DNA of 36,710 nucleotides, from assembly GCA_003521815.1 (NCBI GenBank), contig DPHE01000018.1:1-36710 (forward strand), read 5' to 3'. Of the stretch, positions 24,427-33,021 are shown piece after piece. The position numbers were made by a program, and so were the translations under genes. A model generated the notes under the pieces. The model was not told the DNA's origin, ran no database searches, and worked only from the letters and a program-made list of their open reading frames with translations. The DNA is from Colwellia sp. Lineage in GTDB: Bacteria > Pseudomonadota > Gammaproteobacteria > Enterobacterales > Alteromonadaceae. Every line of letters starts with the position of its first letter. The stretch's first letter is position 1.

Positions 24427-25692
24427 CTATTCTTTAGTAAATAAAGCATCAATAAAGTCATCCCCATTAAATGGACGTAAGTCATCAATACCTTCACCAA
24501 CACCTAAATAACGAATAGGAATACTGTGTTTATCCGCAACAGCAAAAACCACACCACCTTTAGCAGTACCATCAAGCTTAGTTAATGTTAAACCAGTTAA
24601 ACCAACAGCTTCATCAAATAATTTAGTTTGGCTTAACGCATTCTGACCAGTGCCCGCATCAAGCGTTAGCATAACCTCGTGAGGAGCATCTACGTCAAGC
24701 TTCTTCATTACCCTAACAACTTTCTTCAACTCTTCCATTAAATGCGCTTTATTCTGTAAGCGCCCTGCTGTATCTGCTATTAATATATCTATTTTTCGTG
24801 CTTTCGCAGCACTTATCGCATCAAAAATAACCGAGGCACTATCAGCACCAGTGTGCTGAGCGATAACAGGAATATCGTTTCGTTCACCCCATACTTGCAA
24901 TTGCTCTACCGCTGCAGCCCTAAAGGTATCACCAGCGGCTAGCATGACTGATTTACCTTCTGCTTGAAATTGCTTTGCCAGCTTACCAATAGTGGTGGTT
25001 TTACCAACACCATTAACGCCCACCATAAGCATAACAAAAGGCCCATCACTTTCAGGAATTTCAAGCGGTTGATTCACATCTTCAATTATTTTTTTCAGCT
25101 CAACTTTTAACAAGTCATATAATGCTTCTGCATCTTTTAATTGCTTACGACTTGCACTTTTCGTTAGTGAGTCGATAATTTTCATGGTTGTTTCAACACC
25201 AACATCTGCCAGTAACAAATGTGTTTCTAGCTCATCAAAAAGCTCATCGTCAATTTGTTTTCCACGAAACAAATCAAACAAACCACCACCTAAGTTTTTC
25301 CGCGTTTTACTCAAGCCTTGTTTTAAGCGAGCAAAAAAACCAAGCTTGACCGACTGTACGGGCTCATTAACTTCAGGTGCAACCGGCTCTTCTGATGCTT
25401 CTAGCTCTTTCGGTTTATTTTTTTTAACCGTAAGTTCTTCTAACTGTTGTTCAGATTGTTCCGGAGTAGATGATTCAGGCTCTACCTCATCAGGAATAAT
25501 TACCTCAGCAATAGCAATCGTTTCATCCACATTAGCTTCATCAATAATTGCTTCGTTCTGCTTAGCTTCAACTATTAGTTCAGGCTCTGCTGTACTTTCA
25601 TCAACAGCTTGAGAGCTCTCTTCTATAACCAGCTCTTTTTTATCCTGACCAAAGCCTAACCAGGAAAGCATACCTTTTTTCTTTTTAGACAC
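24427..25692 (-). CDS. ftsY: signal recognition particle receptor FtsY
   Basis: GTPase that receives SRP-ribosome complexes at the inner membrane. 421 aa. Residues 1-112 form the acidic, Glu-rich A domain, with a basic start (MSKKKKGMLSWLGFGQ). The N domain begins near GFFARLKQGLSKTRKNL. G-domain motifs: GVNGVGKTT (225-233), DTFRAAAVEQL, DTAGRLQNK and TKLDGTAKGG. First gene of the ftsY-ftsE-ftsX-rpoH run and divergent from rsmD, as in E. coli. Confidence 0.97.
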   Translation of the reverse strand: MSKKKKGMLSWLGFGQDKKELVIEESSQAVDESTAEPELIVEAKQNEAIIDEANVDETIAIAEVIIPDEVEPESSTPEQSEQQLEELTVKKNKPKELEASEEPVAPEVNEPVQSVKLGFFARLKQGLSKTRKNLGGGLFDLFRGKQIDDELFDELETHLLLADVGVETTMKIIDSLTKSASRKQLKDAEALYDLLKVELKKIIEDVNQPLEIPESDGPFVMLMVGVNGVGKTTTIGKLAKQFQAEGKSVMLAAGDTFRAAAVEQLQVWGERNDIPVIAQHTGADSASVIFDAISAAKARKIDILIADTAGRLQNKAHLMEELKKVVRVMKKLDVDAPHEVMLTLDAGTGQNALSQTKLFDEAVGLTGLTLTKLDGTAKGGVVFAVADKHSIPIRYLGVGEGIDDLRPFNGDDFIDALFTKE

Positions 25693-25757
25693 TTTTATAG
25701 ACCTTTTGCTATTCGATACGGGTAAATTACGTTATTTAATTGGTATTGAGACCAAAG

Positions 25758-25810
25758 ATACCCATACCACTTCAAAATGCAGGACTCGAATCTTGAAGTA
25801 TCATGGATAT
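25758..25810. repeat. imperfect 18-bp inverted repeat upstream of rsmD
   Basis: Arms 25758-25775 (ATACCCATACCACTTCAA) and 25793-25810 pair at 14 of 18 positions, with perfect inner ACTTCAA/TTGAAGT, around a 17-base loop. It does not share sequence with the ATACCAATTG palindromes and lies in the ftsY-rsmD divergent gap. It may be a copy of another dispersed hairpin repeat of marine Gammaproteobacteria, a recollection I cannot confirm. Confidence 0.5.
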
Positions 25811-25833
25811 ATAGATAAAATCGATGCTATATT
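25804..25833 (+). promoter_or_regulatory. candidate promoter of rsmD
   Basis: A TATATT -10 (25828-25833) with an extended TGC in front, centred in the short palindrome TGCTATATTAGCA, and a TGGATA -35 (25804-25809) with an 18-bp spacer. The predicted start is about 20 bases before the rsmD ATG. It partly overlaps the right arm of the preceding inverted repeat. Confidence 0.4.
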
Positions 25834-25861
25834 AGCATTTAATACCATAGCTGTCAGTGAT

Positions 25862-26449
25862 ATGAATCAAGGTAAAAAACAACGCGGTAAAAAAGCGGCA
25901 ATAGGTAGCATTCGCATTATTGCAGGTAAACATAGAGGGAGAAAATTACCAGTGTTAATGGCAGAAGGATTACGACCAACCACAGACAGAGTAAAAGAAA
26001 CGGTGTTTAACTGGCTAATGCCCTATATCCATAATGCAAATTGCTTAGACTGTTTCGCGGGTGCCGGCAGTTTAGGCTTTGAAGCATCATCACGCGGCGC
26101 GGCGTACGTTACCTTAATTGAATTAAACAAAACAGCAACAAAGCAGCTACAAGCAAATATAAAATTACTTAACGCCGATAATGTCATTGTAACCAATACT
26201 AATTCTCTGGATTTTCTCAAATCATCAACCAAACAACACTATGACCTAGTATTCATTGATCCCCCCTTTAGAGAAGACTTAGTTACAAAAACAGCTGAAT
26301 TATTAAATAATGGTTGGCTAGCTGACCAAGCATTAATTTATGTTGAAATGGAAATAAATAGTAACCAGCCACTACCTAACAACTGGCAATTGCTAAAAGA
26401 GAAAGTGGCTGGGCAAGTGGCTTACCGACTATATCAATATACAGTCTAA
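25862..26449 (+). CDS. rsmD: 16S rRNA (guanine-966-N2)-methyltransferase RsmD
   Basis: SAM-dependent methylation of G966 in 16S rRNA. The start was placed at the ATG at 25862 (MNQGKKQRGKKAAIGSIRII), giving 195 aa like E. coli RsmD (198); the longer open frame would add 52 residues translated from the palindromic intergenic repeat. Motifs: RIIAGKHRGRKLPV, LRPTTDRVKETVFNWL, SAM-binding LDCFAGAGSLGFEA, and the catalytic DPPF near residue 132. It ends EKVAGQVAYRLYQ as in E. coli. Divergent from ftsY. Confidence 0.95.
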   Translation: MNQGKKQRGKKAAIGSIRIIAGKHRGRKLPVLMAEGLRPTTDRVKETVFNWLMPYIHNANCLDCFAGAGSLGFEASSRGAAYVTLIELNKTATKQLQANIKLLNADNVIVTNTNSLDFLKSSTKQHYDLVFIDPPFREDLVTKTAELLNNGWLADQALIYVEMEINSNQPLPNNWQLLKEKVAGQVAYRLYQYTV

Positions 26450-26482
26450 ATAACTGAAAAAAATAAGCTAATGTTCAGTACA

Positions 26483-27118
26483 TTACTCTATTGCTATCCC
26501 TAGATTAGACAACCCTTCTGACAACACCATCTCTGTCGCTAATAGGCAAGAGCGTTTAGCTTCTACTGCAATAGTTAAAAAGTCAAACAGTTCGTTTTGT
26601 GTCTCTTTTTCCCAAACGATTAGCGGATGTTCATCGATGGTTTCAACTTGAATATCTTCAATACCATCCTCAATAAGCAATAACTCAACATAATAATTAA
26701 CACTATTATGCGATAAACGACTGACACTGTTAATGTCTTCATTATCTTTATGAGTGCCATTAGTCTGCATTAATTGCCATAAAGACATCATAGCCATACA
26801 CACATCAAGTGCAGGAAAAACACCAAAAGAATCAAATTTTTCGGGGTCTGGAGTTTGTTCTTCTAACTTATTTAACTGGGCATTAATATTAATTTTTATT
26901 GGGTTATTTTTATCTAACCACTGCCATATTAAATCAAGCTGATTGCGTAACACGGCATAACGACCAAACTCGCTGCTTTCACTAAACATTTGATAATTAG
27001 GTAACATACGCTCTAGTAAAGCACTAGCAAAAGCAATTTGTTGCCAATGACTCAACTTTTCAAAAGGAAGATGGATAGCCAAATTATTGTTCTTATTGAA
27101 ATATGAATATTGAGCCAT
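26483..27118 (-). CDS. DUF416 (YjaG-like) protein
   Basis: Member of the DUF416 family, function unknown; E. coli YjaG is the reference. 211 aa, soluble and helical. Family landmarks: LSHWQQIAFASALLERMLPNY near the N-terminus, DLIWQWL, LEEQTPDPEKFDSFGVFPALDVC in the middle, and SNLGI at the end. It converges on rsmD across 33 bp; a weak ACTGAA/TTCAGT hairpin sits in that junction. The SapC-family gene lies 44 bp upstream on the same strand, so the two could be co-transcribed, though no functional link is known to me. No clear ribosome-binding site. Confidence 0.85.
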   Translation of the reverse strand: MAQYSYFNKNNNLAIHLPFEKLSHWQQIAFASALLERMLPNYQMFSESSEFGRYAVLRNQLDLIWQWLDKNNPIKININAQLNKLEEQTPDPEKFDSFGVFPALDVCMAMMSLWQLMQTNGTHKDNEDINSVSRLSHNSVNYYVELLLIEDGIEDIQVETIDEHPLIVWEKETQNELFDFLTIAVEAKRSCLLATEMVLSEGLSNLGIAIE

Positions 27119-27162
27119 TGTAAACTAACTGTATAGCAATTACATTTATCTGCCTTTAAAAA

Positions 27163-27927
27163 CTAGCTTTCATTTGCCGCTTTATCGACAACAGGAACAA
27201 TCTGTACGCCTGTTACCTTAATTTCTGACAATTGGTTACGTAATTGCGCTAAACGGTTCATTTGACTTATAGAGCCTAACATTGAATAGATAGGAACAAA
27301 TAAACCTCGCTTGTGAAAATCAAGTACTTTATCATCAGGAAACTCTTTCAGTTTCTCTTCATTGATAGTGAAAAGACCCACTAGTTTTTTCTTTTCTCCA
27401 GTACTTAAGGCTATATTTAACTCAAGCTCTTGTAGCAAGTTGTTGTCTTGTAATTCTTTAATAAATTTTTCAGTCATTCTTTCATTATCATATAAACGAC
27501 CCAAGGCTTGTTGTACGTTCACCAAAACTTCAGATTCTTTACCGTCTTCAAACAATGGTAAGTCTTTTTCTTCGCCGATAAACTCACTATCTAAATCAAC
27601 ACAAGCAGTTAATGTGTTTTCTTTTTCCGGATCGATACCTAAAGAAAAAGGAGCCATTGAAATACTTTGCGGTATTGAAATAGCTGTCCATTGGTCATCT
27701 TGATAAAACAAGTTTTCACCTGCTTCCAAGCCTAACATTGCAACACTACGGTAGCGCTCTGAATCTGGGTTTTTAACAAGTACAATAGGAAAGCTAGCAG
27801 ATGCTTGGGCAAATTCAGCAGCCGTTAACGGGATAATGTGCTGCCCTTCAACGTGTGATAAATCACGCGCTTTAACAAGTTTCAAATTTTGATGTATTTC
27901 TTTTTTAATTGGAACGATATTCGCCAT
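27163..27927 (-). CDS. SapC family protein
   Basis: 254 aa, SapC-like family, named after an S-layer-associated gene of Campylobacter; molecular function not established. Family features: an opening LSHVEGQHIIPLTAAEFAQAS, PIVLVKNP, a central ALLGLE-like segment (AMLGLEAGENLF), and GLFVPIYSMLGSISQMNRLAQLRN near the end. No signal peptide or membrane segment. In many marine bacteria such genes sit beside TonB receptors, tryptophan-halogenase-like and cupin genes; none of those is here. A purine-rich stretch precedes the ATG. Confidence 0.8.
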   Translation of the reverse strand: MANIVPIKKEIHQNLKLVKARDLSHVEGQHIIPLTAAEFAQASASFPIVLVKNPDSERYRSVAMLGLEAGENLFYQDDQWTAISIPQSISMAPFSLGIDPEKENTLTACVDLDSEFIGEEKDLPLFEDGKESEVLVNVQQALGRLYDNERMTEKFIKELQDNNLLQELELNIALSTGEKKKLVGLFTINEEKLKEFPDDKVLDFHKRGLFVPIYSMLGSISQMNRLAQLRNQLSEIKVTGVQIVPVVDKAANES

Positions 27928-28193
27928 GATTTATTCTCTTTCTTTTTTTTTGTGCTTCTACTCACACTTAAATATACATACACATTTTTATAATTATGTA
28001 ATCATTAAATTACTAAGTTCTTTTACGTCTAGGTAAGTTATGGAGACACCTGTTTTCGCTTTCAATGCTAAACTTAAAAATAATTAAAATATATTCATAT
28101 TTGCCAAAAGGTTAAGACGTTTATTTTGAAAAAAAGAACTATTATACCCGATCAACTTGAAAGTACTCGTTTCAGCAACTCTGAGCGATTCAT

Positions 28194-28902
28194 ATGACTT
28201 TAAAAAACAATAGCTGAAGATGTCGAATTCTTACCACCCATCAGTAACCCAGGTAAAATTGCTTGTGTTGGCGTTAACTATGCAAACCGCAATGCTGAAT
28301 ATAAAGATGGCTCTGAAGCCCCTAAGTATCCAAGCTTATTTATTCGTACGCCAGATTCATTGACAGGTCATGACAAACCACTTATTCGACCGCCAGAATC
28401 TCATAAATCAGATTATGAAGGTGAAATTGTCATTATTATTGGTAAAGAAGGTCGTCGTATTGCTGAAGAAGATGCTTATGATCATATTGCTGGGATAACC
28501 ATAATGAACGAAGGTACGCTACGTGATTGGGTACGTCATGCTAAGTTTAACGTGACACAAGGTAAAAACTTTGTCCATTCAGGTTCAATTGGCCCTTGGA
28601 TGGTAACTGCGGATGAGTTCACTCCAGAGCAATTTGAGAATATGCGCGTGACAACCCGAGTTAACGGTGAAGTTAGACAAGACGATACAACGGCAAGTAT
28701 GATGTTTCCTTTTAAATATATCATTAGCTACTTTTCAAAATTTTTCCATTTAAAGCCGGGGGATGTTATCGCAACAGGAACGCCAAATGGTGCTGGCGCT
28801 CGTTTTGAGCCACCACGATATTTAGCCCCGGGTGATATTGTTGAAATAGATGTAGAAGGTGTAGGCACCTTAGTTAATGGTATTAAAGACGAAGATTTAT
28901 AG
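28194..28902 (+). pseudogene. FAH-family hydrolase/isomerase with damaged 5' end
   Basis: Fumarylacetoacetate hydrolase superfamily, of the type acting on aromatic meta-cleavage products (HpaG-like). The FAH frame is open from 28204 to 28902 and already encodes ISNPGKIACVGVNYANRN, the start of the catalytic fold, but has no ATG, GTG or TTG before a TTG at 28360, which would lose that first strand. An ATG at 28194 (MTLKN...) is out of phase and runs into TGA at once; removing one A from the A6 run at 28202-28207 would join it to the FAH frame, giving about 235 aa. The usual 70-residue N-terminal domain is absent either way. Metal-site YEGEI and NEGTLRDW, and the late GDVIATGTPNG, are intact. 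Either a frameshifted pseudogene or a sequencing error. It is followed directly by a HpaR-like gene. Confidence 0.6.
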
Positions 28903-28904
28903 TG

Positions 28905-29351
28905 ATGACAAAAAAACTCCGTAGTTTCGAGCGCTCGCTGCCTATGACCTTATTGCAAACAAGGGAAGCAGTGATGAAAAAGTTTATTCCATCACTCAAA
29001 GAACATGGTTTAACACCACAACAATGGCGGGTGATTCGAGCTTTGGAGCATGACACTGGTCTTGACATAAGTACATTGGCGGAGCGTTGCCATTTACTTA
29101 TGCCAAGCATATCCCGAATAATTAATCATCTAGATAAAGAAAAACTGATTGAACGACAAGTTGTTGACACTGATCAACGGCGTTCAAAGATATTCTTAAC
29201 CATCGCGGGTAAAAATTTATTTGCTAAAGTGGCTCCAAAATCTGTCGAAAGATATGTTGCGATAGAAGAAAAGTATGGCGTCAGAAAATTAGAGTTACTT
29301 TATGAACTATTAGATGATCTAATTAAAACCTTAGAAGAGAAAGATTTATGA
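28905..29351 (+). CDS. MarR-family regulator, HpaR-like
   Basis: Winged-helix repressor of the HpaR subgroup, which controls homoprotocatechuate degradation in E. coli and responds to aromatic acids. 148 aa from the ATG at 28905; a GTG at 28902 overlapping the stop of the previous gene is an alternative. LLQTREAVMKKFIPSLKEHGLT and QQWRVIRALE match HpaR; the recognition helix is around LMPSISRIINHL and the wing around DQRRSKIFLT. It sits between the FAH and dehydrogenase genes and overlaps the latter by four bases, so it probably regulates this cluster. The inducer is unknown. Confidence 0.85.
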   Translation: MTKKLRSFERSLPMTLLQTREAVMKKFIPSLKEHGLTPQQWRVIRALEHDTGLDISTLAERCHLLMPSISRIINHLDKEKLIERQVVDTDQRRSKIFLTIAGKNLFAKVAPKSVERYVAIEEKYGVRKLELLYELLDDLIKTLEEKDL

Positions 29352-30805
29352 AAAATTTAATTGATGCTACATTACTAAAGTCAGGTAGTTACCTAAATGG
29401 CAAGTGGACAGTAGAATCTGAAAATAACGCCACTGTAACTAATCCTGCAACGGGTGAAGTAATTACTAATCTATGTCTTTCTGGCGAACAAGATGCACAA
29501 GCTGCCATTGTTGCCGCCAATAACGCTTTTCAACAATGGAAAAACACTTCAGTAAAAACGCGCTTTGAATTACTTAAAAAATGGTTTGATTTAATCATTG
29601 CTAATAAGCAAGATCTTGCCACTATAATGACCCTTGAACAAGGGAAACCCATCGCTGAATCACTTGGCGAAATTGATTATGGTGCATCCTATGTCGAATG
29701 GTTTGCTGAAGAAGCTAAACGTGTTTATGGTGATATAATTAATTTACCAGGCCAAGATCGGCAAGGTTTTGTGATTCGTCAACCTATTGGTGTAGTCGCG
29801 GCGATCACGCCTTGGAATTTCCCCAATGCTATGATCACCCGAAAAGCGGCTCCAGCTTTAGCTGCTGGTTGTACAATCATTATTAAACCCGCATTAGAAA
29901 CTCCGTTATCAGCGCTAGCGTTGGCTGAATTGGCCGATCGTGCGGGCATTCCCGCAGGCGTTATCAATGTGATTGTTGGGCAATCTCGAGTACTAGGAAA
30001 AGTATTAACCGACAGCACTATTGTTCGCAAGTTAACGTTTACTGGGTCAACCCCTGTAGGTAAAGTGTTGATAAAACAATGTGCTGATACTGTTAAAAGA
30101 ACCTCAATGGAGCTAGGCGGAAATGCACCGTTAATTATCTTTGATGATGCCGACCTAGACAAAGCCGTTGATGCAACTATTGCCTCTAAGTACCGAAATT
30201 CAGGACAAACTTGTATTTGCGCTAATCGAATAATGGTGCAAGATAGTATTTATCAAAAATTTGTAACTAAACTTACTCATAAAGTGAATGAATTTCAATT
30301 AGGCAATGGCATGGATAAAAATACTACCCATGGCCCATTAGTTTCTGCAAAAGCTGCTAGTGATGTTAATAACTTAGTTCAACAGGCAATTAAGCAAGGT
30401 GCTAAAGTCCAAATTGGCGGTAAATTATCAACATTAGGCGCTTGCTATTTTGAACCAACAATACTTACTCATGTAGACTCTACAATGGATATTTTTGGGG
30501 AAGAAATTTTTGGTCCAGTTGCACCTATATTTAAATTTAGTAATGAACAAGAAGCAATTGACATGGCTAACGATACTGAATTTGGTTTAGCTTCTTATGT
30601 ATTTACTAATGACATTGGTCGTGCATGGCGAATGGCGACAAAAATTGAATATGGTATGGTCGGTATTAATGAAATTGCTATAGGCTCAGAAATGATTCCC
30701 TTTGGTGGTGTAAAAGAGTCTGGCAACGGCCGAGAAGGTTCTAAGTACGGTCTTGAAGATTATACAGAAATGAAATATATATGTTTAGGTGGCCTCGGCG
30801 GTTAA
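29348..30805 (+). CDS. NAD(P)-dependent aldehyde dehydrogenase, succinate-semialdehyde type
   Basis: 485 aa, ALDH superfamily, closest by eye to succinate-semialdehyde dehydrogenase GabD. Catalytic C289 in NSGQTCICANR (two nearby cysteines, as in GabD), general base E255 in MELGGNAP, oxyanion N157 in TPWNFP, cofactor K180, and TFTGSTPVGK. The end PFGGVKESGNGREGS is usual. Its neighbours suggest it oxidises a semialdehyde from an aromatic or lactone breakdown route, for example succinate semialdehyde or a CHMS-like product; the substrate is inference. The ATGA overlap with the regulator shows coupled translation. The rest of a degradation pathway is not in the window. Confidence 0.88.
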   Translation: MKNLIDATLLKSGSYLNGKWTVESENNATVTNPATGEVITNLCLSGEQDAQAAIVAANNAFQQWKNTSVKTRFELLKKWFDLIIANKQDLATIMTLEQGKPIAESLGEIDYGASYVEWFAEEAKRVYGDIINLPGQDRQGFVIRQPIGVVAAITPWNFPNAMITRKAAPALAAGCTIIIKPALETPLSALALAELADRAGIPAGVINVIVGQSRVLGKVLTDSTIVRKLTFTGSTPVGKVLIKQCADTVKRTSMELGGNAPLIIFDDADLDKAVDATIASKYRNSGQTCICANRIMVQDSIYQKFVTKLTHKVNEFQLGNGMDKNTTHGPLVSAKAASDVNNLVQQAIKQGAKVQIGGKLSTLGACYFEPTILTHVDSTMDIFGEEIFGPVAPIFKFSNEQEAIDMANDTEFGLASYVFTNDIGRAWRMATKIEYGMVGINEIAIGSEMIPFGGVKESGNGREGSKYGLEDYTEMKYICLGGLGG

Positions 30806-30930
30806 CAGCTAATACCTAATTTAAAAATTAAATTATGTTTTATTAAGCCTCAAACTAGCCTTTAATCCTAACAGCGAGTAGACCAATTTTCACTAAGTGT
30901 TATATATACCAATAAAAACAGCGGAATATG

Positions 30931-31050
30931 CTAACAGTTTCCAGTCCACATAAATATTACATTGTCACACCAAATTTTATCAGGCTGAATGAAGTCAAAC
31001 TCAAGATAAAGTGCGTAGAGGTTACCACTAATTTTTTTCTGAGGATTCAT
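30931..31050 (-). pseudogene. IS3-family transposase (OrfB) relic
   Basis: A 39-codon minus-strand stretch contains EFDFIQPDKIWCDNVIFMWTGNC before TAG. By eye it aligns with the start of the IS3-type DDE domain, QPDKVWCGDVTYxWTGNxWxYLAVV, with the first catalytic Asp region altered (CGDVTY to CDNVIF). The stop falls exactly where a conserved Trp is expected (TGG to TAG), and the following HIPLFLLV still resembles HYLAVVLD. The relic lies in the 364-bp gap between the dehydrogenase and glmS. No intact ends were identified. The rest of the gap shows an AAGGTGC/GCACCTT inverted pair (31097-31136 region) but no clear glmS terminator. Confidence 0.5.
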
Positions 31051-31169
31051 TCTACTATTAATCTCGAGGGATAGAGGCGTTTGGTGCGATGAATAAGGTG
31101 CTACCCAGTGATTTTAACTCCCTAGATGCACCTTAAACTTTAAGCAGGATATAATACCCCCTAACAGAC

Positions 31170-33002
31170 TTACTCCACGGTAACCGATTTTGCTAGATTC
31201 CGCGGTTGATCAACATCCGTGCCTTTAATTATTGCTACATAGTAAGAAAGTAACTGCAAAGGTAGGGTGTAAACAATCGGTGCGATGATGTCATCACACA
31301 CAGGTACATCAATTACTTTCATGGTCTCATCACTAGCAAAATGAGCATCACTATCAGCAAATACATACATTAAACCACCACGCGCACGTACTTCTTCTAC
31401 ATTCGATTTAAGCTTTTCGATTAAATCATTTTTTGGCGCCACAACGATTACTGGCATTTCAGCATCGATAAGCGCTAATGGCCCATGTTTAAGTTCACCC
31501 GCAGCATAGGCTTCTGCATGAATATAAGAAATTTCTTTCAGCTTGAGCGCGCCTTCCATTGCAATAGGATATTGGTCGCCACGACCTAAAAATAAGGCAT
31601 GATGTTTATCCGCAAAATCTTCAGCTAAGTCTTCGATTGAAGAAGCAAGTGCTAATACTTCATCAAGTTTTGTCGGCAACGACATTAATGATTGAATAAT
31701 TTCAGCCTGCTTATCATCAGACATGCCATGATGTTTGCCAATAGCTACGGTCATCATTAATAAACCAACAAGCTGAGTGGTAAATGCTTTGGTTGATGCT
31801 ACGCCAATTTCAGCGCCTGCTTTCGTCATAAAGGCAAGATCAGATTCACGTACTAACGACGAACCCGGAACGTTACAAATAACTAAGCTAGATTGATAAC
31901 CAATTTCTTTAGCTAAACGTAAAGCGGCTAGCGTATCAGCTGTTTCGCCTGATTGAGAAATAGTAACCAACAACGAATTTTTAGGAACAAAAGACTTACG
32001 ATATCTAAACTCACTGGCAATTTCAATATTACAAGAAACGCCGGCAAGCTCTTCTAGCCAGTATCTTGCTACCATGCCTGAGTGATAACTCGTACCACAG
32101 GCAATAATTTGCACATGCTCTACATTTTTAAATATCTCATCAGCACCTTCACCAAAAGTATTGATATCTAGCATACCATTCACTAGACGACCTTCTAATG
32201 AGTTTCGAATAGCGGTAGGTTGCTCGTAAGTTTCTTTTAACATGTAATGACGGTATTCACCTTTGTCACCACTGTCATGTGAAACATTCGCTTCTTTAGC
32301 TTCTCGTTCTACTGGCTCGCCATTGGTATCAAAAATACTGACGTTAAATCGACTAATTTGTGCAACATCACCTTCTTCAAGGTAAGAGAATTTACGTGTT
32401 ACTGGGAGTAATGCCATAATATCTGACGCAATAAAATTCTCACCTAATCCATAACCGATAACTAATGGACTACCAGAACGAGCAATAATAATACTGTCTT
32501 TATCGCGACTATCCATTACAACGGTGCCGTAAGCACCTTCAAGCTGCTTAACAGTTTTTTGTACTGCAGATAATAAACTATCACTGGTTTGTAGTTCATG
32601 ATGAACCAAGTGAGTAATCACCTCAGTATCGGTTTGTGATAGAAATTCATACCCTAAACCCTGTAGAAGAGTACGTAAGGTTTGATGATTCTCTATAATG
32701 CCATTATGTACTACCGCTATAGTATTACTAGAAACATGTGGGTGAGCATTCACTTCGCTTGGAATGCCATGTGTAGCCCATCGTGTATGTGCTATACCGG
32801 TACCACCACTTAACGGTGCTTCTTCTAAAGCCTTTGCCAATTCTTTTACTTTACCCATACGTTTAGCATTAGCTAATTGGTTATTTTCGTCGACTATTGC
32901 AACACCTGCTGAATCATAACCACGATACTCTAAACGCCTTAGTCCTTCGACCAAAATCTCTGATACGTCACGTTGTGCTACAGCACCAACTATGCCACAC
33001 AT
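31170..33002 (-). CDS. glmS: glutamine-fructose-6-phosphate aminotransferase GlmS
   Basis: First committed step to UDP-GlcNAc: fructose-6-P plus glutamine to glucosamine-6-P. The start is the ATG at 33002 (MCGIVGAVAQ), with AGGA just upstream; the longer frame would bury the catalytic cysteine, which must be residue 2. 610 aa (E. coli 609). N-terminal class II glutaminase domain with RRLEYRGYDSAG and HTRWATHG; two SIS domains with CGTSYHSG and TISQSGETADT; it ends with LAKSVTVE. It follows a DeoR regulator by 19 bp. The leader is too short for a glmS ribozyme, which is a Gram-positive feature. Confidence 0.98.
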   Translation of the reverse strand: MCGIVGAVAQRDVSEILVEGLRRLEYRGYDSAGVAIVDENNQLANAKRMGKVKELAKALEEAPLSGGTGIAHTRWATHGIPSEVNAHPHVSSNTIAVVHNGIIENHQTLRTLLQGLGYEFLSQTDTEVITHLVHHELQTSDSLLSAVQKTVKQLEGAYGTVVMDSRDKDSIIIARSGSPLVIGYGLGENFIASDIMALLPVTRKFSYLEEGDVAQISRFNVSIFDTNGEPVEREAKEANVSHDSGDKGEYRHYMLKETYEQPTAIRNSLEGRLVNGMLDINTFGEGADEIFKNVEHVQIIACGTSYHSGMVARYWLEELAGVSCNIEIASEFRYRKSFVPKNSLLVTISQSGETADTLAALRLAKEIGYQSSLVICNVPGSSLVRESDLAFMTKAGAEIGVASTKAFTTQLVGLLMMTVAIGKHHGMSDDKQAEIIQSLMSLPTKLDEVLALASSIEDLAEDFADKHHALFLGRGDQYPIAMEGALKLKEISYIHAEAYAAGELKHGPLALIDAEMPVIVVAPKNDLIEKLKSNVEEVRARGGLMYVFADSDAHFASDETMKVIDVPVCDDIIAPIVYTLPLQLLSYYVAIIKGTDVDQPRNLAKSVTVE

Positions 33003-33021
33003 ATTTTCTGTCCTTTTTGTT

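Noticed and set aside
25184..25612. long Ser-rich plus-strand frame antisense to ftsY
   Set aside because: Shadow of the acidic, repetitive FtsY A domain in the opposite frame; no start signals or known similarity.
25776..25792. GACTCGAATC resembling a tRNA T-arm
   Set aside because: No acceptor, D or anticodon arms can be folded around it; it is the loop of the inverted repeat.
25706..25861. 52-residue N-terminal extension of RsmD
   Set aside because: It is translated from the intergenic palindrome, and the known family begins at the ATG at 25862.
28158..28174. TGAAA-N7-TTTCA inverted repeat upstream of the FAH gene as a MarR operator
   Set aside because: Only five base pairs per arm in AT-rich DNA; too weak to list as an operator without comparison to relatives.
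28194..28210. A-AAA-AAC slippery site allowing programmed frameshifting in the FAH gene
   Set aside because: Joining the ATG frame to the FAH frame needs a +1 shift (or loss of one A), while this heptamer favours -1, and no stimulatory structure is evident.
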